NCBI GenBank assembly: GCA_015680685.1
Contig: MNCI01005255.1
Coordinates: 385,678 to 447,677, forward strand
Direction: 5' to 3'
DNA length: 62,000 nt
DNA from: Gnetum montanum
Lineage: Eukaryota; Streptophyta; Gnetopsida; Gnetales; Gnetaceae
Position 1 is the stretch's first letter; each line of letters begins with the position of its first letter. The notes under the pieces are model-generated. The model ran no database searches and was not told the DNA's origin. It saw only the letters and a list, made by a program, of their open reading frames with translations. This document shows, in pieces, positions 11,521 through 21,500 of the stretch. The translations under genes and the position numbers were made by a program.

Positions 11521-12399
11521 CTAGCACTGTGGAGTCCATTCAAAATGAACATTCTTTTGTAGCAAATGGTTCATGGGTTTTAACTTGTCCATCAATTTTT
11601 CTATGAAATGCCTGATGAAATATAATCTACCTTGTAGACCTTGAAGTTCAGTAATGTTGCTTGGTGGTTTTAGATTGATGATAGCTTTAACCTTATCTGG
11701 GTCCACTCGTATTCCTGTTTCTGACACTACAAAGCCCAGCATCTTGCCTATTTTTTCTCCGAGAACACATTTCTTTGGGTTGAGCCTGAGTTCATATTTT
11801 AAGCAATGTTTTAGGATAAAATCTAAATCTTTTACGTGTTGCTTCAGTGTGTTTGATTTAATTGTGATGTCATCTACATAGTCGTTGAGCGACTGAAGTA
11901 TGTAATCGCTGAAAATAAATGTCATTGCCCTTTGATATGTGGCCCCAGTGTTCTTGAGACCGAATGGAATCATCGTGTAACAGAAGGTATCCCATGATGT
12001 CATAAAGGTAGTCCGGAGTTGATGCTCTGGGTTAATGCGTATCTGGTTATATCCTGAGAAGCCATCCATAAAAGATAACAAGGCGTGCCCAGCGGTTGAG
12101 TCAACAAGTTGATCTATGCTAGGTAGGGGGAAATCATCTTTTATGGTTGCAACGTTGAGGTCCCGAAAGTCAATGCATAGGCGAATGCTTCTGTTCTTCT
12201 TCGGGACAATAACCATGTTGAAAACCCAGTCAGCGTAGTTAACAACCCTAATGAAACCTTCCTGATAGAGTTTGGTGATCTCATTCCGAACTGCCAATGC
12301 TACCTCAAGATTAATCTTTTGTGCCTTTTGTTTCACTAGCCTTAATTTTGGATCGAGTATAATGTTGTGCTGGATGATTCGAGGATCTAACCCAGGCAT
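11521..12399 (-). pseudogene. E1 reverse transcriptase domain
   Basis: The domain copies element RNA into DNA. It opens with GLDPRIIQHNI and a GFIR block. The RT core motifs follow in order: CIDFRDLN, DFPLPSIDQLVD, FMDGFSGYNQI, FGLKNTGATYQRAM, DYVDDITIKS and LGFVVSETGI. The catalytic YVDD is intact. The region after LGF gives the LQGRLYFIRHFI thumb/connection. A TAG at 11521-11523 cuts the frame just before the EAFDHIK connection block. Confidence 0.93.
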
Positions 12400-12836
12400 G
12401 TCAGTGTAAGTCCAAGCGAATGCTTTTATGTTGTCTCAAAGCACATGTCCTATGTCTCTGGCTAGTTGAGGTTTCAATAGTGTACTCAATTTTAACACTT
12501 TAACTTTGACATTAGGCATAGCGATGGGGGTTTTAGTTAAAGGGTCTTTAGTGATGTTGTCAGCTTCTATGTCAAGGGATTTTGTCATACCTTTGTAGCT
12601 ATCTAACATTTGTTGTGTTGAGGCTATGAGTGTGTCGTCTGTTGATGGACCTAAGTTGATGGAATTTACATTGATTTCTGTTACAATTTTTCCATACGGT
12701 CAGTCGATGGTCAATGGTATGAATAGGTGCTGGTGATCCATCGAGCTTGCTCCTACCAATAAACAGAGGCCAGAGTGAGCTAGTAGGGGTTGTTACGAAT
12801 TGCTAAGCAACGTAAATCATGTGTATGTATATTGTA

Positions 12837-13020
12837 GTAGTTTATCGTCATGCCTTGACGCATGGCAATTTAAGCTCTTACCGGGCCAAATGCAGTAGTT
12901 TAAGGTCTTACCAGGCTGAATGTTGTAGTTTAAGACCTTACCGGGCCGAATGTGGCAGTTTAAGGCCTTATCGGGCTAAATGTGGCAGTTTAACGCCTTA
13001 CCGGGCTGAATGTAATTTAA
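12837..13020. repeat. 30-bp tandem array on the RT side of the antisense gene
   Basis: Six units of 30 bases with the core GTAGTTTAAGGCCTTACCGG and the tail GCTGAATGT. The same TTTAAGGCC word forms the array at 17205-17412, in the same orientation, so the two arrays bracket the antisense gene. Because the unit is a multiple of three, the plus strand shows an apparent ten-residue protein repeat; I do not think it is coding. Confidence 0.9.
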
Positions 13021-13199
13021 TGATGCCTCATTGATGTATAATTTGTACCAAAGAGTTTGCGCCAAAATGTTCAGTGTGGGCAATCGAAATTGGTTTACCA
13101 GGGAATATGCCATCTGGTAGTGTTCATTATCTTGTTATTTTGCCATGCATTTTCCCGTATTTTGTACTTTGAATCATTTTGATTAAATTTGATAAAAAA

Positions 13200-13245
13200 A
13201 ATGCAAGGCGGCGGCGGCGGCGGGGTCAATGGGGTGCTATATATA
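13200..13245 (+). promoter_or_regulatory. Core promoter of the E1 antisense gene
   Basis: TATATATA at 13238-13245 stands about 200 bases before the first ATG of the antisense gene. A short GGC trinucleotide run (about 13208-13224) lies just upstream. The following 13250-13440 has no ORF but several copies of words like GCGTAAGCGTAAA, and reads as a leader. The TATA box faces rightward, opposite to the retroelement. Confidence 0.55.
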
Positions 13246-13624
13246 GCGTAAGGCTATCAGTTGTCAGAGGCAGCGTGAAACTCAATTAGGCTGGAGCGTG
13301 AGCGTAAACATAAGTCGCAGCGTAAGCGTAAAGCATCAAACCCTGGCATAAGCGTAGAGCAGCAAACCCCGACGTAAGTGTGAGCGTAGAGGCTCAAACC
13401 CTAGCATAGACCTATGAGATTCAGCATACAGGGCACCAGAATGGAAAAGGGAAAGGAAGTAGAAGGCCAAGGGAGGAAGGGGCCCGACTTGACTTTCTCG
13501 GAGGAAAGTGAGGCCATGCTGCAGTGTTTGCCTAGGCCTAGGATTCCATTGTGGCCTAGACCAGCACACAGGTAGGCTCTGATCTTACCTCAGTTAATTA
13601 CTCTCATTTGTATTTGTTATCTGG

Positions 13625-14093
13625 GTGTAGATAGTTTTGGTAGCGTACAAAATCTGCACGCTGAGTGTAGATAGTTTTGACAGCATACAGGGTCTGTACG
13701 CTGAGCGTAGATGGTTTTGATAGCGTACAGGGTCTGTACACTAAGCGTAGACAATTTTGGCAATGTACAGGGTCTGTACGCTAAGCGTAGATAGTCTTAA
13801 CAACATACAGGGTCTATACGTTGAGTGTAGAAGGTTTTTGCAGCGTGTACACCAAGTGTAAATAGTCTCTTGGTAGTGTATACGCCGAGTGTAAACAGTG
13901 TTTTGGTAGCGTATACGCCGAGTGTAAACAATTTTTGGTAGCATATACACTGAGTGTAAATAGTTTTTGGTAGCGTATACACCGAGTGTAAATAGTTTTT
14001 TGGTAGCGTATATGCCAAGTGTAAACAGTTTTTGGTACCATATATGCCGAGTGTAAATAGTTTTTGGTAGCATATACGCCGAGTGTAAACAGT
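13625..14093. repeat. 40/32-bp tandem array in intron 1 of the antisense gene
   Basis: Five units of about 40 bases (core GTAGATAGTTTTGGTAGCGT, then ACAGGGTCTGTACGCTGA) pass into about eight units of about 32 bases (core GTGTAAACAGTTTTTGGTAG, then CGTATACGCCGA). The short form appears to be a deletion derivative. The GTATACGC word is the one repeated in the E1 LTR U3 and leader. Confidence 0.92.
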
Positions 14094-14162
14094 TAGTAAT
14101 TTTTTTTGAAGTATTGGTCTTCAACGTGGAATTTTGTTTCTCTATTTCATTTTGGTGTATAG

Positions 14163-14643
14163 CTAATTTACCATGGTATTCTAGTAATTTGGAGGGATCC
14201 TGAGCCTTTCCTCCTAGTAGTTGAGCTAGTCAGGGTACTAGCATGGTTCGGGCCCCTTGATACTGACGAACTTGCCCCTGATCTGATTATTGATAACAAT
14301 GGGGTATGGTTTAGGGAAGGGGCTTGTGAATTCCTTGCCTTCATCCTAGATAGATTCAAGGTAGTGATATGGTCACACCTAAGCAAACAAGTGGCGCGGA
14401 GCGTGCTCAAAGCAATGTTACCGGGATCTGCAAACGATGTCATGGTTTTCATGGTGGACATTGACGAGGGACCACTTGCGATTGAGGAAGGTCCCTATGG
14501 AGGGCCCAGATCTACTCGTCCATTATTGCGCATGTGGGACTTGTTGCCACGTGGGCCTCACTATCTTAAAACACTTTATTTTTGGCTACGTGTGTGCACA
14601 CATTATTTTAGAACCCTCCGGGCACGGTGTATAGGGTAGACAG
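14163..14643 (+). pseudogene. Antisense gene exon 2: FCP1/NIF-like pseudophosphatase domain (E1)
   Basis: FCP1/SCP-type phosphatases have a D-x-D/N-G motif, then RPG..EFL, F.V..WSS, and NTLLIDDSP. This exon shows the same order: LLVVELVRVLAWF, FREGACEFLAFILDRF, KVVIWSHLSKQVARSVL and, near the end, a MWDLLPRGP and KTLYFWLRV block. The nucleophile Asp position is Glu, the next motif residue is Val, and the Asp pair of the last motif is absent. The exon is longer than 150 codons without a stop until 14637-14639. The E2 and E3 copies show clearer versions of the last motif. Family assignment is by eye from motif order, so it is moderate. Confidence 0.6.
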
Positions 14644-14718
14644 GTAAGGTTGTGTAGTTTGTTGTTTTTATTTTGTCGTTTAGTGTTTGTTCCTGTTCTG
14701 ATGACTGTTCTTTTGTAG

Positions 14719-15106
14719 GCCCCAAGTTGACAAAGATGGGATATGCATCAATGATGATGGGCTTGCACTAGCTCACACCACTTTGGAGACCTTCATGGCG
14801 GGTCCCACCCTCTGCAGAGCTATATTAGCTCAGACCAAGAATGACATTGTTCATTTCCATAAGTGGTTTTCTAAGGTGTTTTCTAAGGGGATCGATGAAT
14901 CAGTTTCCATCACAAGAAAGGGGTCATCTGGTACTTCAATCCATACACATGATAGTGTGGGGTTGGAACCAGAGAATGTACCCTACACTGCAAAGAGAGC
15001 TGATCGGGTTATCAAATACACCATCGGGAAAGCCAAGTCGAAGATTCAGAAGCGCGAACACCCTAAAGAGATGGCCTCAATTGTGGAAGAGCCAAGGGTG
15101 AAGTGA
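14719..15106 (+). pseudogene. Antisense gene exon 3 (E1)
   Basis: This exon follows a 75-base intron with a clear donor and acceptor. It begins VDKDGICINDDGLALAH and continues with ETFMAGPTLCRAIL, FHKWFSKVFSKG and RVIKYTIGKAKSKIQKRE. The first part would match the C-terminal helix-strand end of an FCP1-like domain (LRVYLEGLA..NV type). The basic tail is shared with E2 (about 32860-33030). A TGA at 15104 closes the frame; an upstream donor at about 15097 could avoid it. Confidence 0.55.
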
Positions 15107-15852
15107 ATACGATTCAAAATGCCTATTTGAGGTAAATAAGCTTGGTGCACTTATTGTATTGTCATTTTCATCTTATTCATTTTTTTTGACCACTTACATG
15201 AAACTAATGTCTTCAGACTTGACTTGAGAAGTGAGGAGATAGGAGCTAGAAACCATTATTGAGGAGGAGGAGGTTCCAACAAACTTAATAATTGAGAAGG
15301 AAGAGATCAGCAAGGATCAAGTGGAAGTGACGGAAGAGCTGGCGGAAGACACCACGAAGACAGAACTAGTCGATGACCGAGATGGTGTTGATGAGATGTT
15401 TAGTAGCTTTCTTAAGGGAAGATTGAACCTTGGTGACCCTCCAAACTAGGAAGGGGACAAAGAACACGATATGTTCCCTTTGTTTTATTGCATTGCCTTG
15501 TGAATCATTATTTTTATTATGTGGTTTTAACTTTATGTTTTTTTTTGTATCACTTTCAGACGAAGATATTGAGGCTAGGACGATTCCTACCATGCGGTTG
15601 GAAGTGCGTATGAAAGTGGCTCCCCCTGAAACAACCACGGAGGCTAGTCCATCTCGTACTCATGAACCATTTACTTGGACCGAGATGCCAAGTAAAATTG
15701 ATTTCGTGACTAGTATCGTCGACGAGGTGGTCGAACGCATTTAGCAAGCCCACCCTGAAATAGGTACAGGTGTTTCAAGTGTTTTGCATCCTTTGAGTTT
15801 CACACTCTTTTTGCCATCTAAGATTTAATGCCTGCTCTTTTCGTGTGTGTAG

Positions 15853-16638
15853 GAGCCAAGCTGAAGTGGGATCCGTCTGAGACTGTTAGTATTGAAAGCT
15901 TCCCTGTACTACCACTAGAATTTGAACAGATACCTAGGCAGGTCTATGACAAGGTGGCGGAAGGTCTCGTGCATAACGCCAGATCACTTTGGACCTATAG
16001 GCGCTCCATTGAATAGCTATGGTTGTAAATCCAGGAAAAGGAAAAATAGGTTTCCGAGTTATCAACTGAACGTGATGATCTCAAGGCTCGTTATGAGTTC
16101 ACGTCGGCTAGACTAATAGGTGATCATTCTTGGAGAACTTCAGAGATCACTTATACTAGATATTGGAACTTGCTAAATCGCCATGCATCATTGACTCGGA
16201 AACTAGTAGAGCATAAGGCCCGAATAGATCTACTGAACCTCAAGTGCTAGGATTGGAAGGCTTTCGCCTCCAAGGTGCGTAACTGAGGTCAAGACGAGAA
16301 GAACCACAAGCATCATTACAAGAAATCATTGAAGGAAGTATCCATAGAAAACTGTCAGCTTGAAATGTTCGTAGAGGGTCTAGGTCTATGTTCTGCATTT
16401 GATACCTTTGCTAAGAATACAACTATTGAGATGGAATCGCCCATGAGGGTAATTACGACCTCTTCTGGGGAGGTCTCTGTGGGTGAATTCCCCTTGAAAC
16501 GCCCTACATTGTCGACGGTTGACAAGGGGAAAGCCTTGGCGAACATCTATCTAGGCCTCGATGGGACTGACTGGGCTAGCGTCTCAGAGGAAGAAATTCT
16601 TTGTCGGTCAGAATTTGGTTTAGGGGGGTCTCCTACAG
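15853..16638 (+). pseudogene. Antisense gene exon 6: coiled coil and conserved C-terminal block (E1)
   Basis: The exon opens GAKLKWDPSETVSIESFPVL and IPRQVYDKVAEGL. A heptad-like charged stretch follows (RDDLKARYEF, EITYTRYWNLLNRHASLTRK, EHKARIDLLN), then the block SGEVSVGEFPLKRPTLSTVD and DWASVSEEEIL. Stops at 16014-16016 and four other in-frame sites break it. E2 has LRWDPHRLVKVDTLPLL and TSGKATMARF; E3 has PSGEVSFATFLLGLPTW. Conservation of these blocks in three diverged elements argues for a real protein in the ancestor. I do not recognise the C-terminal domain. Confidence 0.65.
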
Positions 16639-16829
16639 TAAGCATTTTTTTGTTATGAAATTTGTTCATTGAACAATGTTTAAGAGTTTTTCTTTTTTGT
16701 TCTTGTGTTGATTGTTTCTTTTGTGTCTTATAGGGTTGAGGCAATGACGATGTGCAAGAAGGTGGCCCCAGCGGAGTGGGGACCCATGGTGCTGGCGTGT
16801 TTGAAGGGGGACAACCCTCCTGTCCCTGA

Positions 16830-17204
16830 TGTTTAATTTTGATTTTGAAACTATCTTAGCTCATGTTTTTCCTTGAATTGTATTGAACTGGTGAATGGAA
16901 TTGGTTAATTGTTGTACATGTCTAAGTGTATTGATTACATATATATATATATATATTTGTATTATATTTTGTTTTTATTTTTCTTTTTTGAATTTTGAGT
17001 TTAAATGTAAACACGACACGGAAATGTAAAATTTTTTGGTTTGTTTTGTTGTTTAAGTGTAATGCACGAAGTGGGAATGCAAGTAGGAATGTAATTATAA
17101 GTGAAGGATAATTGTGAAACTATTGTTGATAATACGACATGCAAGCATAAATTCGAACAATGAACTTGAATTTGCGAGAAAAACAAAGTGTACGCAAGTG
17201 GTCT
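16830..17204. other. Gap between convergent antisense gene and protease ends
   Basis: No coding sequence is seen. The stretch is AT-rich, with a short (AT)n run at about 16938-16956. It is the 3' flank of the antisense gene and probably holds its poly(A) site, although I cannot name one signal with confidence. Confidence 0.5.
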
Positions 17205-17412
17205 AGTTTAAGGCCATTTCAGGCCACATGTACTAGTTTAAGGCCATTTTGAGCCATGCGTAAACAAGGGGAGTTTCAAGTGACACAGGTGGATTGCTTG
17301 GTAGACCGACCATTTCTGATCGTGGCTAGTTTCATGTCATTGCGGACATGATAGTTTAACATCATTTCGGACTGTGAAGGTAGTTTAACGTTGTTTCAGA
17401 CTTAAATGTCAT
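17205..17412. repeat. TTTAAGGCC-type array on the protease side (E1)
   Basis: Irregular units of 27-40 bases repeat TAGTTTAAGGCCATTTCAGG or variants such as TAGTTTAACATCATTTCGGA. The array lies directly after the protease stop codon, where the sense and antisense transcription units converge. Equivalent arrays lie at the same place in E2 and E3. Confidence 0.85.
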
Positions 17413-18525
17413 TTAATGCCTTAGTAATTTTTTAATTTTCTTCATTTTAACATTAGGAGTAGCGTTAATGGGTATGATTCTATATTTAGCGTCTCCTTCG
17501 CTAATCACGTTGAATGGTAATTCAGCCCAAGGGACGTCTGATGGAACAGTTTCCATGTTGGTGCTTTCTGGTGTTTCTGCATGTACTGTAGTCTCTACAT
17601 TTGTTGTAGTTTCTAGGTGAGGCGGTGTATGTATAATTTTAGGCCCAAGTATTTCTATGTTAGGTAAATTTTTCTTTGCATTTAAGAGATTTTCGCTTGC
17701 TAGTTGCGTGCAGTTTTGTTCTTCATTTATGTCATCTTGTTTAGTCTCTTCGAGCTTAACCTCTGAACCTTGATCTGTATCTATATATGATGAGATGGTA
17801 GGTCTAGCTGCCTTCCCATGTATAATGATTTTGCCACCTTCATAAGGTAGGTGAATCTCTTGGTGTATGGGGGCAGAGACTGCTCTCAGTTGGGCTAACC
17901 AGGGCCTTCCCAATATTAAATTGAACCCTGGCATTTCATTGATGACCACAAAGTCAGCAGATGTGGGGAATTGATCCCCCTCTATAAAATCCAAAGTCAC
18001 GGTGCCTTTGACTACTACATGCGATCCACTGAATGATTTTAAACACGTGGTCATGGTTGGTCTAATTAGCTCCGTAAGTCCTAATTGTTTGATGATGGGA
18101 TAAGGTACTACGTTTGTAGCGGCTCCATCATCTACATGCACTCTATGTATCTTGAATTGATTTATTCGTATCGTTATGAACATAGGTGCGGTTGTCAATT
18201 CTCCCATTTTTTCATCCATTTTGATGTTGTCATTGTGGAAACTTAGTGGCTTAGGAGTCAATCCTTGAGGCAAATACATGACCACATGAATCGAAGGTTC
18301 ATTCAGGGGTAAGACTTCGCTTATTGGGATGGATGTCAACATGCGCACTAAGGCTTCGCGATGGGTCTGAGAGGTTAACACTAGGTCGTATAATCTTAAT
18401 AAGGTGTTTTTTTGTTTAAGCACCTGCGTGACCTGTGTTAGAGCCGTTGCTAAATCTCTACTGTTGGGCGTATGTTTGTCGGTAGTTATTTGGTCCATCG
18501 GGCCCAACAGTTTTATCTCATGCAT
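17413..18525 (-). CDS. E1 protease region (C-terminal end of gag-pro)
   Basis: An uninterrupted 370-codon frame. Upstream part: TQVLKQKNTLLRLYDL and LVRMLTSIPI. The aspartic protease follows: HRVHVDDGAATNVVPYPII, where DDGA takes the place of the usual D-S/T-G-A, as is common in Tat elements, and later FNLILGRPWLAQLRAV, the ILGRPWL block. The last part is low in conservation except ELPFNVISEGDAKYRI, which also closes this region in E2. The frame ends just before the TTTAAGGCC array. It is probably translated as the 3' part of gag-pro, from which stops now separate it. Confidence 0.85.
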   Translation of the reverse strand: MHEIKLLGPMDQITTDKHTPNSRDLATALTQVTQVLKQKNTLLRLYDLVLTSQTHREALVRMLTSIPISEVLPLNEPSIHVVMYLPQGLTPKPLSFHNDNIKMDEKMGELTTAPMFITIRINQFKIHRVHVDDGAATNVVPYPIIKQLGLTELIRPTMTTCLKSFSGSHVVVKGTVTLDFIEGDQFPTSADFVVINEMPGFNLILGRPWLAQLRAVSAPIHQEIHLPYEGGKIIIHGKAARPTISSYIDTDQGSEVKLEETKQDDINEEQNCTQLASENLLNAKKNLPNIEILGPKIIHTPPHLETTTNVETTVHAETPESTNMETVPSDVPWAELPFNVISEGDAKYRIIPINATPNVKMKKIKKLLRH

Positions 18526-18539
18526 AGTTGGTTTATCAT

Positions 18540-21500
18540 TTTTATTCGTAGCTATTCATTTAGACGTATCATGCTCTCTGGATGCTTCACCCTCGTGGCT
18601 TGTGCTTGGTTTATTTTTGGATGATGTCATGGGTATTGCACTTAGCAGGGTAGGCTTGGGAGGTCCTAAGGCTAGTTGTTGGCGTTCCTTCTCTAAGCGT
18701 TCCCGTGTAAGCATGTCTGCTAGGCGTTCTCGTGTGTGGCGTGGGGGAACTGTTGGTTTCGAAATCTCAGGTTATTTTGGAATCTGTATAATGTATGGAG
18801 TGCGGTGGGATTGCGGTTGGATCGTTGAATGCGATTGAGCGTCAGGCTGGCTGGGAATCCTAACAACATAGGGGTTCGGTTTATTCTGTGCTTGCGGCGT
18901 GGACAATTGGTGGTCATCAGGATGTTTGGGTATCTTGACAACATATGGAGGTGGCCCAGCTAGGGGTTGTACCTCAGTAGTTGCGATCACAGGTGGTATT
19001 CAGACTAGGTAGGGAGTAGGTTGAGTAGGAGGTGATTGTATGTTTGAAGTAGTAGTGGTAGGAGGTATATGCACCATGTATGGTTTTTCACATGGTGGTA
19101 TGATAGAAGTTGCTACGGTAGTGGGTATTTGGATGACATAAGGTTTCCGTGGGGAGTATGATGGTTGAGGCATAGGTGCTTGTATAGTGGGTGGAATATG
19201 CACTACAAATGGTTTTTTAGGCATTTGCTGCTCATGATCAGAATGGACCGTGTTAATCCTAGGTGTTTCTGATTCATTATTGCAGTAGATGGTGTTAATT
19301 ACGTACGGTGCTTCTTTAGTATTTAGAGGATCTTTATATACGCCCATGGCTTGGTTTTGTGGTTGGACCGGATTGGGTTCATCAAAAGTGATTTGACCTC
19401 TGTCGATCATCTATTGGATATCTTGTTTTAAGGTGAAACAATAGTCAGTGCCATGCTCATTACGTTGATGATAATCACAAAAACGATCCATTCTAAAGCC
19501 TTTTGGAATCGGGGGCTCATCTGGCATTGCAAGGCTTGGGTTCTGAACTAATTGACAGAACTGATCATGTTTTTGGATCATTGTAGGGGACAACTGTTTA
19601 TGTTTCATCAATCCGGCCTTCAAGAGTTGGTTGAAGAACTGCAATGGTTTCATAGGCAACTTCGTATATTGAGAGGGTTCTTTCCTCTCGAAGTTTCTCA
19701 TACGACTCAGCATAGGGTTTTCTGATGTGGATGGTTCAGGTGTCGTCACAGGAGTGGGTTTAGTGTAATTAGTAGGGGTATCCGGCAGTTTGCTCTGTTG
19801 TCCCGCATTCGCTTGTTGTGTTTCTGCTACTGCCGCTATAGTTGTTTTAGCCTTTTCTTTGTCCTTCTTACTATGTTGATTCTTAAAGGCTGAATATGCA
19901 TGGTCGTGGCTGTTTTGGACTGCCTCTTCTATGTTCTTGATCTATACAAATGCTTGACTAAGAGTGCGTGCATTGAGATAATATAGTTTGGATTTGACAA
20001 AATCGTTGACAGCCCCTTTTAGGATGGTGAGGAGATACGTCTCTGGGATAGGCTCGTGGAGCTCGTTGAGGGTAGCACTTTACCGTTGGATAAATTTTTG
20101 GACAAGTTCAAGTGGTGCTTACTTGACCTGTATGAGGCTATCAAGTGTTGCTTTAGGCTTCAAGTTATATTTGAACCTGGTAATGAATTGGTGTATCAAA
20201 TCTTCTAAAGAGGATATTGAATTTTGGGGCAAGGCCCGATACCAATCAAGTGCCCTCCCTATGAGGGACATGGGGAACACTCGTAGAATGGCATGTGGCC
20301 ACACCTGAAGTAGCATGCACTCTAATCTAAATGTTATAAGGTGAGCATTGGGGTCTATCTCCCCATTATACTTAGTTAGCGTGGATAAGGATACACCCTT
20401 GGGTAATGTCAGAGGTGGAATTGAAGAGTTGATAGGGTCATTGTGATAGAAGTCCACTACCTTAAGCTCTATATCGGTGGCTGTTTTGAGGTGTTTGACA
20501 TCATCAGTTAGCTCCTGCATTAGCTTTTTGGCATCAGCCTAGTCCTGGGCACTAGGTGAGATAGTAGGTTGTTGATGTTGTATAGTATACAAATTAGATT
20601 GTTGGACAGTGGGCTGGAAAGAAGAAAGTTGTGTGGTTGGAGGTTGTATTTGCGGAATATTTGTGGTGGGTGGTGCTAGGGGTGGCACATTGTAGATAAG
20701 GGGTTTCTATTGTTGTTGTGGTTGTGCTTGCAGGATGTTAGCTGGTAAAATTGTGTGAGGCGGTACGTTATAGTGAGGGGGTTGAGTACCAATCGCAGCC
20801 CATTGCCCGATCATGCTTTGTATAGGGACACCCTAATCTTGCTGTGTTATGTTTGTAAGGGGTGCTCCTTGGGTTTGGATCTGCAGTATGTAGTGAGCAG
20901 ATGTAGAAGCCAATATCACATGTAGCATCCTAGTCACTCAGGGTGGGAAGGTTACTCCTGCATTATTTTGAGGAGGTTGTATTTGTAAGAATGAGGGTAC
21001 TGTGGCCACTGGAGGAATTGTGAGGGGAAGCATATTGACTTGTGCATCAGTCGCTGGAGGAGTGGGGATGAAAGTGGATACCTCTTGTTGAGGCGCATGT
21101 GCTTGAGTGACTTTGAATGGCTGGAGGGACGTAGTTTCACCCGTGAATGGGTGAAACAACGGGTTTGCATAAGTTTGTGGGCTAAGGATATGATACGAAT
21201 CTTCGTGCTCGGACTGAGCTGTGAAGTCATCCTCCTCTTTCAATTGAGGATTTGCCACAGAGTGGTCTAGAGACTAACTCTTTAGTAGGAGGAGCTGAGA
21301 GATGAGCTCAGAGTAGTGCTCTGGGAGAGGGATGATGTCATATGGTGAGGGGATGAACTCATGTCCTCCCCTATGAAACAATTCGTATTATCTTTTAACC
21401 TCCAGTTCAGTTTGATCCACTGCTAGGCCAGCTTGTATTTTTACACATATGAAATTGTATTTCTCCTGGGGTATAATGTTAAATGATGGGTTCCTCCCTT

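Larger units (their letters stand above)
9240..12741 (-). pseudogene. E1 pol polyprotein (RT, RNase H, aRNase H, integrase)
   Basis: A single frame of about 1,160 codons runs from an ATG at 12741 (MDHQHLFIP) to about 9240. Stops interrupt it at about 12700, 12437, 11521, 11269, 10963 and 10423, but no frameshift is seen between 12399 and 9625. The protein would copy and integrate the element. Separate domain entries follow. No protease is in this frame; that lies 4.7 kb upstream. A splice acceptor-like TTTATTGGTAG precedes the ATG at about 12755-12765, suggesting that pol is reached by splicing, as known for Ogre. That is inference. Confidence 0.88.
13441..16829 (+). pseudogene. E1 antisense gene, about seven exons, FCP1-like N-terminus
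   Basis: A spliced gene on the strand opposite to the element, between protease and RT. Proposed exons: 13441-13571 (MEKGKEVEGQGRKG, donor CAG/GTAGGC), about 14163-14643, 14719 to about 15100, about 15216-15450 (acidic linker, ETIIEEEEVP), 15561-15762, 15853-16638 and 16734-16829. Several boundaries have good splice signals: GTAAGG at 14644, TTTTGTAG at 14718, TTTCAG at 15560, GTGTAG at 15852, TTATAG at 16733. In-frame stops occur in exons 2, 3, 5 and 6, so this copy is dead. The same exon order and homologous protein blocks recur in E2 and E3. Extra antisense ORFs are known in Tat elements, but the known ones lie after integrase. The function is unknown. Exon 1 to exon 2 phasing is unresolved. 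Confidence 0.72.

Noticed and set aside
12819-13034. Plus-strand ORF with a ten-residue repeat (SLRPYRAECG)
   Set aside because: The 30-bp array is a multiple of three, so any open frame yields a protein repeat. No start or splice context ties it to the antisense gene.
13741-14124. 127-residue minus-strand ORF and two overlapping ORFs in other frames, all Tyr/Thr/Leu-rich
   Set aside because: All three frames are open because they read the 40/32-bp tandem array. The repeat, not coding selection, explains them.
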